DNA of 64,000 nucleotides, from the NCBI RefSeq assembly GCF_900119165.1, contig NZ_FPJG01000006.1, forward strand, positions 5,146,001 through 5,210,000, read 5' to 3'. The notes below the pieces were generated by a model. That model did no database searches and was not told where the DNA came from. It saw nothing but the letters and a program-made list of their open reading frames with translations. This DNA comes from Amycolatopsis australiensis. Lineage in GTDB: Bacteria > Actinomycetota > Actinomycetes > Mycobacteriales > Pseudonocardiaceae. The translations under genes were made by a program, and so were the position numbers. Shown here piece after piece: positions 25,237 to 32,674 of the stretch (position 1 is the first letter of the stretch; the number at the start of each line of letters is the position of its first letter).

Positions 25237-26696
25237 CCCCGCGGTTGCTGCACGAACTGCTCGACCGGCGCACGGCGGCCACGCCGGACGCCCCGGCGCT
25301 CGCCCGCGACGACCTGCGCTGGACCTACGCCGACCTCCGCCGCCGCTCGCACACGCTCGCCGCCTGGCTGGCCGGCCGGGGCGTCGGCCGCGGGGACCGC
25401 GTCCTCGTCGCCGCACCGCACGCGCCCGACACCGTCGCGCTGCTGTACGCGGTGTCCCGGCTCGGCGCGGTCTACGTCGTCGTCAGCGACCGGATCCGGC
25501 CGTTCCACCTCGACCACATCCTCGCCGACAGCGAACCCGCGCTGGTGCTGGCCGCCGACTCCGCGGCCGAGACCGTCTCCCGCAGCACGGCGAAGGTGCA
25601 CAAGCTGAGCGAACTCCCGGCGACCGGGACGGCCGAGGTCCCCGCGTCCCGCGCGGCCGGCGTCGACATCCTCAGCCTGATCTACACCTCCGGCAGCACC
25701 GCGATGCCCAAGGCCGTGGTCTCGACCCACGAGCAGGTGCTGTTCGCGGTGTCCGCCATCGCGGAACGGCTGGGCTACCGGGCGGGCGACCGCGTGCTCT
25801 GCTGCCTGCCGCTGTCCTTCGACTACGGGCTCTACCAGGCGTTCCTCGCCGCCGAAGCGGGCGCCTGCCTGGTGCTCGGCGACGAGGGCGCGGCCGGGCC
25901 GGCTCTGCTGTCCACTGTGGAGCGCGAGGCGGTGACCGTGCTGCCGCTCGTGCCCGGCCTCGGCGCCACCCTGGCCCGGCTCGCCGCCCGGGCCGGCCGC
26001 TTCCCGGCCTCGCTGCGCCTGGTCACCAACACCGGCGCGGCGCTGCCGGCCGCGTTGTCGGCCAGGTTGCGCGAGCTCTCGCCGGACCTGGACGTCGTGG
26101 CCATGTACGGCCTCACCGAATGCAAGCGGGTGTCCATCGAGGACCCGAACGCCTACCTGACCCGGCCCGGCTCGGCCGGGCGGCCGCTGCCCGGTACCGA
26201 GGTCCTCGTCCTCGACGAGCACGGCGCCGAGCTCCCGCCCGGCCAGGTCGGCCAGTTCGCCGTCCGCGGGCCGAACGTGATGGCCGGCTACTGGCGCGCG
26301 CCCGAGCTGACCGCGCACCGCTTCCCGCGGGACGCCTACGGCCGCGCCACCCTGCTGACCGGCGACCGCGGGAAGGTCGACGAAGACGGCAACTTGTATT
26401 TCGCGGGCCGCGACGACGACCTCTACAAGCAGGACGGGTTCCGGGTCAGCGCGGTCGAGGTGGAGGGCGCCGCGGCCGACGTCGACGGCGTCACCGAGGC
26501 CGCGGTGCTCCCGCCCGCCGGCGACCGTCCCGCCGTGCTCGCGGTCACCGGCGAGCTCGACGCCGCGCAGCTGCGCGAAGGGCTCGCCGAACGCCTCGAG
26601 CCGCACAAGATCCCCGACCGCGTCGAGGTCGTCGGCGCGCTGCCGCACGGCGTGAACGGCAAGATCGACAAGCGGGCCCTGGAGGCCGCCCTGTGA
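25233..26696 (+). CDS. Second AMP-forming ligase (acyl- or aminoacyl-carrier ligase)
   Basis: The 487-aa protein has 'LIYTSGSTAMPKAVVSTHEQV' (A3, with AMPK instead of GxPKG), 'CLPLSFDYGLYQAFLAAEAGA', 'AMYGLTECKRVSIEDP' (A5), 'LTGDRGKVDEDGNLYFAGRDDDLYKQDGFRVSAVEVE' (A7-A8) and the catalytic Lys in 'GVNGKIDKRALE'. FDYGLYQ resembles discrete acyl/aminoacyl-ACP ligases such as those of macrolactam starter pathways (VinM/VinN group) more than modular A domains. It should load a second unit or extend the carrier-bound one. GTG start overlaps the ACP stop; GGAAGGAG lies just upstream. Confidence 0.87.
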   Translation: MTPRLLHELLDRRTAATPDAPALARDDLRWTYADLRRRSHTLAAWLAGRGVGRGDRVLVAAPHAPDTVALLYAVSRLGAVYVVVSDRIRPFHLDHILADSEPALVLAADSAAETVSRSTAKVHKLSELPATGTAEVPASRAAGVDILSLIYTSGSTAMPKAVVSTHEQVLFAVSAIAERLGYRAGDRVLCCLPLSFDYGLYQAFLAAEAGACLVLGDEGAAGPALLSTVEREAVTVLPLVPGLGATLARLAARAGRFPASLRLVTNTGAALPAALSARLRELSPDLDVVAMYGLTECKRVSIEDPNAYLTRPGSAGRPLPGTEVLVLDEHGAELPPGQVGQFAVRGPNVMAGYWRAPELTAHRFPRDAYGRATLLTGDRGKVDEDGNLYFAGRDDDLYKQDGFRVSAVEVEGAAADVDGVTEAAVLPPAGDRPAVLAVTGELDAAQLREGLAERLEPHKIPDRVEVVGALPHGVNGKIDKRALEAAL

Positions 26697-27910
26697 TCAC
26701 GCCGCTGCACCAGCGGATCGTGGCCCGCCACGGCACGCCCGCGTTCGTCTACGACCTCGACGCCGTCCGCCGCGCCCACGCCGACCTCACCGCCGCGTTG
26801 CCGAGTCCGTCCACGGTGTACTACTCGGTCAAGGCGAACCCGCACCCGCGGATCATCGCGCTGCTGCACGAACTCGGCTGCGAAGCCGAAGTCAGTTCGA
26901 CCGGGGAGATCGACGCCGCACTGGACGCCGGCGTGCCGCCCTCGGCCCTGCTGCTCACCGGCCCGGCCAAGTCCACCGAGACGGTCACGCACGCCCTTTC
27001 CCGTGGCCTCACCCGCTTTTCGGTCGACTCGCCGGAGGACCTCGCCCGCGTCGACGCCCTCGCCCGGCGAGCGGACGTCGAAGCGCGGTGCGCGTTGCGC
27101 GTCAACGCCGACGAGCCGGTGCCCGGTGCGGGGCTCAGCATGACGGGGACGTCGTCGCAGTTCGGCGCGGACCTGTCGTGGGTGCTGGCCGAGACCCCGC
27201 GGTTCACCGGGTTCGCGCACGCCCCCGTCACCGGGCTGCACCTCTACATGGGCACCAACCTGACCGACGAGAAGGACCTGCTGGCCCAGTTCGAGGTCGG
27301 CATCGGGATCGCGGAGAAGCTCGCCGTGCTCTTCCCCGGCCTCACCGAGATCGACCTCGGCGGCGGGTTCGGCCTGCCGTACGCCCGGGCGGGGGAACGG
27401 CCGCGGTTCACCGGGCTCGCGGCGGCGCTGGAAACCCTGCTCGACGACCGCCTGCCCGCGTGGCGGGACGGGACGCCGCGCGTGTCCTTCGAGTCCGGCC
27501 GCTACCTCGTCGGCGACTGCGGGGTGCTGCTCAGCCGGGTCGTCGACGTCAAGGAGTCCAAGGGCACCCGGTACGTCCTGCTCGACACCGGCGTGCACCA
27601 CCTCGGGGGCATGTCCGGCCTGCGCCGCATCCCGTCGATCTCGGCCAGCGTGCTGGCCGGCGGCCCGGTCGAGGACGAGCCGGTGACGGTGGCCGGCCCG
27701 CTGTGCACCCCGCTGGACGTCCTCGCCCGCGGCGCCCGACTGCCGCGCACCGAGGTCGGGGACCTCGTGGCCGTGCCCAACGCCGGCGCCTACGGCCCGA
27801 CCGCGGGCCTGCTCGCGTTCCTCGGCCACCCCGCACCCGCCGAGGCGGTCGTCGACGGCGGCCGCCTGGACTCCGCGTCCCGCCTGCACGTGACCCGCCA
27901 CCCGCTCTGA
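26693..27910 (+). CDS. PLP-dependent decarboxylase, fold type III (BtrK/LysA-like)
   Basis: The 405-aa protein has the alanine-racemase-type barrel with the PLP Lys K47 in 'TVYYSVKANPHP', 'DLGGGFGLPY' (phosphate loop), 'VSFESGRYLVGDCG' and C338 in 'GPLCTPLDVLA', the catalytic Cys position of diaminopimelate/ornithine decarboxylases. In butirosin (BtrK) and vicenistatin (VinO), relatives decarboxylate an amino acid while it is tethered to a carrier protein. Sandwiched between ligases and carrier proteins, this enzyme probably does the same, turning a Glu-, Asp- or Lys-like acid into an amine. The GTG start overlaps the upstream stop. Confidence 0.88.
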   Translation: MITPLHQRIVARHGTPAFVYDLDAVRRAHADLTAALPSPSTVYYSVKANPHPRIIALLHELGCEAEVSSTGEIDAALDAGVPPSALLLTGPAKSTETVTHALSRGLTRFSVDSPEDLARVDALARRADVEARCALRVNADEPVPGAGLSMTGTSSQFGADLSWVLAETPRFTGFAHAPVTGLHLYMGTNLTDEKDLLAQFEVGIGIAEKLAVLFPGLTEIDLGGGFGLPYARAGERPRFTGLAAALETLLDDRLPAWRDGTPRVSFESGRYLVGDCGVLLSRVVDVKESKGTRYVLLDTGVHHLGGMSGLRRIPSISASVLAGGPVEDEPVTVAGPLCTPLDVLARGARLPRTEVGDLVAVPNAGAYGPTAGLLAFLGHPAPAEAVVDGGRLDSASRLHVTRHPL

Positions 27911-27922
27911 GGAGACGAAACC

Positions 27923-28180
27923 ATGGACACCGAACGCTTCGACACGATCCTGCGCAAGTACCTCAAGAACCTCGGCCCGCAGCAGGAGCTGACCGCCGAC
28001 GCCCGCCTCAAGGACCTCGGCCTGAACTCGATGCGCGCCATCGACCTGCTCTTCGACCTCGAGGACGAGTTCGGCGTCGAACTGCCCGACGAGGCCATGA
28101 CCGATGACACGTTCGCCACCCGCGCGGCCCTGCTGGACCGTGTCCGGCAGGCCCGGGACACGACGGCGGGTGCGCGGTGA
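27923..28180 (+). CDS. Acyl carrier protein 2
   Basis: The 85-aa protein carries the phosphopantetheine Ser S36 in 'LKDLGLNSMRAIDLLFDLEDEFGVELPDEAM', a pattern close to ACPs of the BtrI and fatty-acid type. It follows the decarboxylase by 12 bases with GAGGAGA ahead of the ATG and overlaps the next flavoenzyme gene (GTGA). Its position suggests it holds the decarboxylated amino-acyl chain during oxidation; this is inferred. Confidence 0.9.
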   Translation: MDTERFDTILRKYLKNLGPQQELTADARLKDLGLNSMRAIDLLFDLEDEFGVELPDEAMTDDTFATRAALLDRVRQARDTTAGAR

Positions 28181-29367
28181 CGGCGCTCGCGACCGCCGCG
28201 CCCACGCTCGCCGAGCGCACGGCCCGGGTCGCGGACGTGCTCGCCGAGCACGCGCGGGAGGTCGACGACAGTGCCACGTTCCCGGTCGCCTCCCTCGACG
28301 CGCTGCGGGAGAGCGGGCTGATGGGCCTGCTCGTCCCGGTCGAGCACGGCGGCCTCGGCGGCGACCTGGCCGACCTGGCCCGCACGGCAGCGGAGCTCGG
28401 CGGCGCCTGCCTGTCGACGGCGATGATCTGGGCGATGCACGGCCAGCAGGTCGCGGCGATCGCCGCGCACGCCGGGCCGCGGCTGCGCGCGGACCTGCTG
28501 CCGCGGATCGCCCGCGGCGAGGTCTACGTCGCCTCGGTCACCAGTGAACGCGGCAAGGGCGGCCACCTGCTCACCGCCGAGGCGCCGCTGCGCCCCGAAG
28601 GCGACCGGCTCCGCATCGAGCGCGACGCCCCGATCGTGACCGGCGGCGCGGTCGCCGACGGCTTCCTCGTCACGATGCGCGCGTCGCCCGAGGCCGGCCA
28701 CGACGACGTCTCGCTCGTCTACGCCGACCGCGGTCAGCTCACGGCCACCCCCGGCCGCGGCGGCTGGAACCCGATGGGCATGCGCGGCACGCACAGCGTC
28801 CCGCTGCGGATCACCGGCGACGTCCCGGCGGACCAGCTCGTCGGCGCTCCGGGCGGGTTCCGCGCGGTGGCCACCCGCACTTTCGTGCCCGCCGGGCACA
28901 TCGGGTGGGCCGCCTGCTGGCTCGGCGCCGCGCGCGGCGCGCTGAGCATGGTCCTCGGGATGATCCGCGATCCGCGCACCCGGGGCTCGTTCGACCCGTC
29001 GTCGGAGCTGCTGCGCCGGCGCCTGGCCCGGGCCCGGCTCGACCTCGACACCGTCGCGGCCCTGCTGGCGCAGGCGATCCGCGACGCGGCCGACGCAACC
29101 GACCCCGAAGCGCCGGCCGTGCAGCTGCGGCTGAACGGCCTGAAGGTGCACGCGGCCGAGCGCTGCTCCGCCGTGGTCGACGAGCTCGTCGAGCTCACCG
29201 GCCTGCGGCACGGGTACATGCGGGACTCGGCGCTGCCGCTGGAGCGGGTCCACCGCGACCTGCGCTCGGCGAGCCTGAACTACGCGAACGACCGGCTCTA
29301 CGACGCCAACGGGGCGATCGCCCTGCTGGACCGGGACGTGACGCTGGCGTGGGCGGGACGGCCGTGA
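28177..29367 (+). CDS. Acyl-CoA dehydrogenase-like flavoenzyme (oxidase or group D monooxygenase)
   Basis: The 396-aa protein has the three-part ACAD fold: an N-terminal helical domain ('LMGLLVPVEHGGLGGDLADLARTAAELG'), the beta domain ('ASVTSERGKGGHLLTAEAPL...DGFLVTMRA', 'GMRGTHSVPLRITG') and the C-terminal bundle ('HIGWAACWLGAARGALSMVL', 'MRDSALPLERVHRDLRSASLNYAND'). The usual EGT motif is absent. Its gene overlaps a flavin reductase gene, so it may use free reduced FMN/FAD as an oxygenase rather than acting as a dehydrogenase. The likely substrate is an ACP-bound acyl chain. BtrO, the butirosin counterpart in this role, belongs to a different (luciferase-like) family. Confidence 0.8.
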   Translation: MTALATAAPTLAERTARVADVLAEHAREVDDSATFPVASLDALRESGLMGLLVPVEHGGLGGDLADLARTAAELGGACLSTAMIWAMHGQQVAAIAAHAGPRLRADLLPRIARGEVYVASVTSERGKGGHLLTAEAPLRPEGDRLRIERDAPIVTGGAVADGFLVTMRASPEAGHDDVSLVYADRGQLTATPGRGGWNPMGMRGTHSVPLRITGDVPADQLVGAPGGFRAVATRTFVPAGHIGWAACWLGAARGALSMVLGMIRDPRTRGSFDPSSELLRRRLARARLDLDTVAALLAQAIRDAADATDPEAPAVQLRLNGLKVHAAERCSAVVDELVELTGLRHGYMRDSALPLERVHRDLRSASLNYANDRLYDANGAIALLDRDVTLAWAGRP

Positions 29368-29855
29368 CCGCGCCGGCCGGGCTGACCGGCGACCAGCTGG
29401 CCCACCGCAGCCTGATGGCGCAGTGGCCGACCGGCGCCACCATCGTGTCCACTTCGGACGGTGAGGGGCCCGCGGGGTGCACGGTCAGCGCGATGATGTC
29501 CCTTTCGGACACCCCGCCGCTGGTGGTCGTCTCGCTGCTGGCCCGTGGCGCGACGCTGGCGGCGATCCGGCGGGCGGGCCGGTTCGCGATCACGGTGCTC
29601 AGCTCGGCCCAGGCCCGGCTGTGCGCCGACTTCGCGCGGCTGCCGGTGACCGAGCGCTTCTCGGCCACCGACCTGCGCGAGGTGGACGGGCTGCCGCTGC
29701 CGACCGGCGGGGTCGCCGCACTGACCTGCGAGCTCGCCGACGAGCTGCCCTACGCCGACCACGTGCTGCTGGTCGGGGCGCCGACCTGGACGGAGATCCG
29801 GGAGGACCGGGACCCGCTCGTGGTGCACCGGCGCGAGCTGAAGGCCGTGCGGTGA
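29364..29855 (+). CDS. Flavin reductase (FMN-binding split-barrel)
   Basis: The 163-aa protein has the flavin-reductase-like pattern: 'QWPTGATIVSTSDGEGPAGCTVSAMMSLSDTPPLVVVSLLARGATLAAIRRAGRFAITVLSS' then 'FSATDLREVDGLPLPTGGVAALTCELADELPYADHVLLVGAP'. These enzymes reduce FMN/FAD with NAD(P)H and pass it to a partner oxygenase. The GTG start overlaps the ACAD-like gene stop by four bases, pointing to that protein as the partner, as BtrV serves BtrO in butirosin biosynthesis. Confidence 0.88.
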   Translation: MTAPAGLTGDQLAHRSLMAQWPTGATIVSTSDGEGPAGCTVSAMMSLSDTPPLVVVSLLARGATLAAIRRAGRFAITVLSSAQARLCADFARLPVTERFSATDLREVDGLPLPTGGVAALTCELADELPYADHVLLVGAPTWTEIREDRDPLVVHRRELKAVR

Positions 29856-30472
29856 CCGCCGTCGAAGTCGCCGGCGGGGTGCACCTGGCGGCCGCGCCGG
29901 CCGACGAAGCACTGGCCGCGCTGCCGGTGCCGGAGTGGGCGACGCGGGAGGCGCGTGGCCTGGCGCCGCGCCGGGCCCGCGAATACCTGGCCGTTCGCGC
30001 GCTCTACGCCCACCTGGTGACCGAGGTCGACGGTGGGCCGGCGAGCCCGCTGGCCCGGACCGCCCGCGGCGCGCCGGTGGTGCCCGGACGGCCGGGCCTG
30101 CGGGTCAGCCTCGCCCATTCCGACGAAGTCGTCGCCGTGGCGCTAGGCCGCGGCCGGGCGGTCGGGGTGGACGTCCAGGACGCGGGCCTGCCCGGGCCGG
30201 CGATGCTGCGCCGGTGCTGCCCGGCCGAGGCCGGCCGGATGACGGCCGACCCGGCGGCGGGCGGGCGCGACTTCGCCCGCGTGTGGGCGGCGCAGGAAGC
30301 CTGCGTCAAGGCGACGGGACAGGGCATCGCGGGCCGGCCCTGGCGCATCCCGGTCACCGCGGCGGCCGTGACGGGCCGCTGGCAGGACCTCACGTGGACC
30401 CAGCTGCGCGGCCGCGAGAGCGCATCCGCGCTGTGCTGCGCGTTCACCGACCGGACGGAGGAGGGGCGATGA
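29852..30472 (+). CDS. Sfp-type 4'-phosphopantetheinyl transferase
   Basis: The 206-aa protein has 'LRVSLAHSDEVVAVALGRGRAVGVDVQD' (GVD-x-x acid motif) and 'FARVWAAQEACVKATGQGIAG', corresponding to the W-x-x-K-E-A-x-x-K signature with Gln in place of the first Lys but the Glu and second Lys kept. It should transfer phosphopantetheine from CoA to the three carrier proteins in the cluster. Start GTG overlaps the flavin reductase stop; its stop overlaps the next start. An in-cluster PPTase argues that the cluster is a self-contained unit. Confidence 0.87.
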   Translation: MTAVEVAGGVHLAAAPADEALAALPVPEWATREARGLAPRRAREYLAVRALYAHLVTEVDGGPASPLARTARGAPVVPGRPGLRVSLAHSDEVVAVALGRGRAVGVDVQDAGLPGPAMLRRCCPAEAGRMTADPAAGGRDFARVWAAQEACVKATGQGIAGRPWRIPVTAAAVTGRWQDLTWTQLRGRESASALCCAFTDRTEEGR

Positions 30473-31449
30473 CCGACGGCTTGAGCTGCTACACCGCGAA
30501 TCTGGCGGCCTACCTGGAACACCACGGCGCGCCGGGTTCCGCGGACCTGATCGCCGTGTCCGTGCGGCTGGCCGTCGACCTGCGCCGGCCGGACGGGCTG
30601 GTCGCGGTCTCGCACCACGACCGCCCGCTCGACCGGATGGGTGACGGCACCCGCCTGACCTACCGCGGTCACGACGGCTTCGCCGGCTTCCGCGCCGACC
30701 TGGACCGGGAACTGCTCCGGCACGGGTGCGCGCTGGTGGTCGGGCACAGCACCCAGCTGCCCTGGGCGGCCCAGCGCGAAGGGACGGCGGCTCCGCACTT
30801 CCTGCTGGTCGACGGGCACGACGGCGACAGGTGGCACGTCGAGGACCGGTTCACCGGCCTGATGACGTCGGGCCGCCGGCAGGAGCCGTTCACCGGGTGG
30901 ATCGCCGAGGCCGACCTCGACCGGCTCGCCCGGCGCACCGGCCCCGAACCGGCGAAGCACCGCCTGCGCAACACGCTCGCGTTCGGGTTCGAGAACCCGG
31001 TTCCCGCCGGATGCCCCTACCTGCTGCTGCGGCGGCAGTCGCGGCCGGTGCACCCCAACCCGCTGCCCGCGCCCTGGGTGACGGGGACCGTCGAAGCCCT
31101 CGACGCGCTGGGCACGCACCTGGCCGGCAGCGACGCGCTGGTCCGGGACCCCGACGTCGTCGACGACTGCTGGGCCGCGGCCCAGCACCACCTGTGCAGC
31201 CACCGGCGGCTGGGCCGGCACCTGGGCTTCCGCACCACGAGCGAGCGCCGGCGCGCCGCGCTCGCAGAAGCGGTGCGGTGCTGGGAAAAGCTGCCGCGGA
31301 CCCTGCGCTTCGCCGCGACGTCGGCGTGGCGCGGACGTCCCCGGCCGGAGCTCGTCCGCGCGGCCTTCACCGAGCTCGCCGCCCGCGAGCACGAAGCCGC
31401 CGAAGCCCTGACCGGCGCCGTCCTCGTGACGGCCGGCGCCGGCGACTGA
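30469..31449 (+). CDS. BtrH_N-family cysteine acyltransferase-like protein (second copy)
   Basis: The 326-aa protein begins 'LSCYTANLAAYLEHHGAPG', with the presumed nucleophile C7, then 'APHFLLVDGHDGDRWHVEDRFTG' with H110 and D126, the spacing expected of the BtrH N-terminal papain-like domain. The C-terminal half is helical, rich in Arg, Trp and Leu, and differs from the first copy. It probably binds a carrier-bound acyl chain as well. Two such enzymes in one pathway suggest two transfers, or one transfer and one release. The gene overlaps the PPTase and precedes carrier protein 3 by 13 bases. Confidence 0.7.
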   Translation: MTDGLSCYTANLAAYLEHHGAPGSADLIAVSVRLAVDLRRPDGLVAVSHHDRPLDRMGDGTRLTYRGHDGFAGFRADLDRELLRHGCALVVGHSTQLPWAAQREGTAAPHFLLVDGHDGDRWHVEDRFTGLMTSGRRQEPFTGWIAEADLDRLARRTGPEPAKHRLRNTLAFGFENPVPAGCPYLLLRRQSRPVHPNPLPAPWVTGTVEALDALGTHLAGSDALVRDPDVVDDCWAAAQHHLCSHRRLGRHLGFRTTSERRRAALAEAVRCWEKLPRTLRFAATSAWRGRPRPELVRAAFTELAAREHEAAEALTGAVLVTAGAGD

Positions 31450-31462
31450 CCGAAGGAGAACA

Positions 31463-31711
31463 GTGGACATGACCGGATCAGTGGCCGCGGTGGCGGACCT
31501 GCTCAGCCGGCACCTCGACGAACCCCCGGCCGCCGGGATCACCGCGGCGACCCGGCTCGAGGACGACCTCGGGCTCAACTCGGCCCAGGTGGTCGACCTG
31601 CTGTCGGAGCTGGAGGACCGGTTCGGCTGCGTCGTCGAGGACGACGACCTCGACACCCTGGAACGGGTCGGCGACCTCGCCGCCGTCATCGACCGGGCGG
31701 GTGCCCGGTGA
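31463..31711 (+). CDS. Acyl carrier protein 3
   Basis: The 82-aa protein has the phosphopantetheine Ser S40 in 'RLEDDLGLNSAQVVDLLSELEDRFG'. AAGGAG lies 5 bases before a GTG at 31463 and 10 before an ATG at 31469; either start leaves the fold intact. It overlaps the crotonase gene (GTGA), which suggests that the crotonase-like enzyme acts on a chain bound to this carrier. Confidence 0.88.
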   Translation: MDMTGSVAAVADLLSRHLDEPPAAGITAATRLEDDLGLNSAQVVDLLSELEDRFGCVVEDDDLDTLERVGDLAAVIDRAGAR

Positions 31712-32529
31712 GCGTCGCGATCGAAGCGCCGGCGGATCCGGCCGCACGGAAGTGGCGGACGCTCCGGGTCACCTGGCCACCGGGCGGCGACCTGCGCGTG
31801 ACGATCCGGGGGACCGGCGCGGGCAACGTCCTCGGCGGCACGTTCTGGACCGAGCTCGCCGAGCTGCTGGACCTCGCCGAGGCCACCGGCCGGCCGGGCA
31901 GCATCGTCCTGGCCGGCGACGGCGGCACGTTTTCGCAGGGCCTGGACCTGCGCTGGTACCTGACGCGGCTGCGGCGCGCCGCCCGCGGCCGACGTGTCGG
32001 CGACCTGCTCGCCGCCGACGCCCGGCGGCTGCAGGACACCATCACCATGCTGGCCCGCAGCAGCCGCGCGGTGATCGCGGACATCGACGGCGAGTGCACC
32101 GGGGCGGCCTTCGAGCTGGTGTGCGCGTGCGACGTCCGGTACGCGTCGGCCCGCACGTGGTTTTCGCTGCCGGAGGCCGAACTGGGGCTGGTCGCCGACC
32201 TCGGCGGCCTGCAGCGCCTGCCCCGCCTGCTCGGCGAGGGCCTGGTCCGCGAGCTGGCCCTGGGCTGCGGCCGGCTCGGCGCCGCCCGGGCGGCCCGGAT
32301 CGGCCTGGTCAACGGCACCCCGGCCGAGCTGACGGCGTTCGCCGGGCGGGTCCGCGTCCAGCCCCCGGCGGTCGTCGCCGAGCTCAAGCGCCAGCTCGAA
32401 GCACCCCACGAGCAGGAACTGGCCCGCGGCCTGGAGCGCGCGGCCGGCTGGAACACCGGCCACGCGGCCGACGGCCTGCCGGCGCGCATGCGGGCCCGGC
32501 TCGCCGGTGGCCCCGAACCGAGGAGGTGA
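31708..32529 (+). CDS. Crotonase-family protein, dienoyl-CoA isomerase-like
   Basis: The 273-aa protein has the enoyl-CoA hydratase/isomerase fold: an oxyanion-hole segment 'GGTFSQGLDLRWYL', 'IADIDGECTGAAFELVCACDVRYAS' and 'SLPEAELGLVADLGGLQRLPRLLGEG'. The ADLGGLQRLP motif, with Asp where hydratases have a Thr-linked Glu, recalls mitochondrial dienoyl-CoA isomerase. It could shift or hydrate a double bond made by the ACAD-like enzyme on an ACP-bound chain. It is translationally coupled to carrier protein 3. Confidence 0.82.
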   Translation: MSVAIEAPADPAARKWRTLRVTWPPGGDLRVTIRGTGAGNVLGGTFWTELAELLDLAEATGRPGSIVLAGDGGTFSQGLDLRWYLTRLRRAARGRRVGDLLAADARRLQDTITMLARSSRAVIADIDGECTGAAFELVCACDVRYASARTWFSLPEAELGLVADLGGLQRLPRLLGEGLVRELALGCGRLGAARAARIGLVNGTPAELTAFAGRVRVQPPAVVAELKRQLEAPHEQELARGLERAAGWNTGHAADGLPARMRARLAGGPEPRR

Positions 32530-32674
32530 CCGCCGTGGCCACGACCGAGTGCGCCCCGGAGAACCGTGCGCGGCGGCAGGCCCGCGCGCCGCAGCACTTT
32601 CACGCGCCGCCCGGTGGCCCGGCCCGGCCGGGCGATCCGCGCACCGACGACGACCCGAGGAGGTGACCGCCGTG
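32518..32674 (+). repeat. Pair of identical 20-nt direct repeats carrying a ribosome-binding site and GTG
   Basis: The 20 bases from 32518 to 32537 and from 32655 to 32674 are identical. Each contains GAGGAGG, a TGA stop for the upstream frame and, at its 3' end, a GTG that starts the next frame. The copies are 137 bases apart, so the short ORF between them is framed by the repeat. Duplication, slippage or an excisable unit are possible explanations. Confidence 0.8.
32535..32666 (+). CDS. Very small ORF (43 aa), possible peptide or duplication by-product
   Basis: From GTG 32535 this frame encodes a basic, Pro/Arg-rich 43-residue peptide with one Cys and two His and no known pattern. GAGGAGG stands at normal spacing upstream, and the stop overlaps the next ribosome-binding site. 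It could be a true small peptide gene in the operon, an adaptor protein, or simply spacer created by the flanking 20-nt duplication. I cannot assign a function. Confidence 0.35.
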   Translation: MATTECAPENRARRQARAPQHFHAPPGGPARPGDPRTDDDPRR

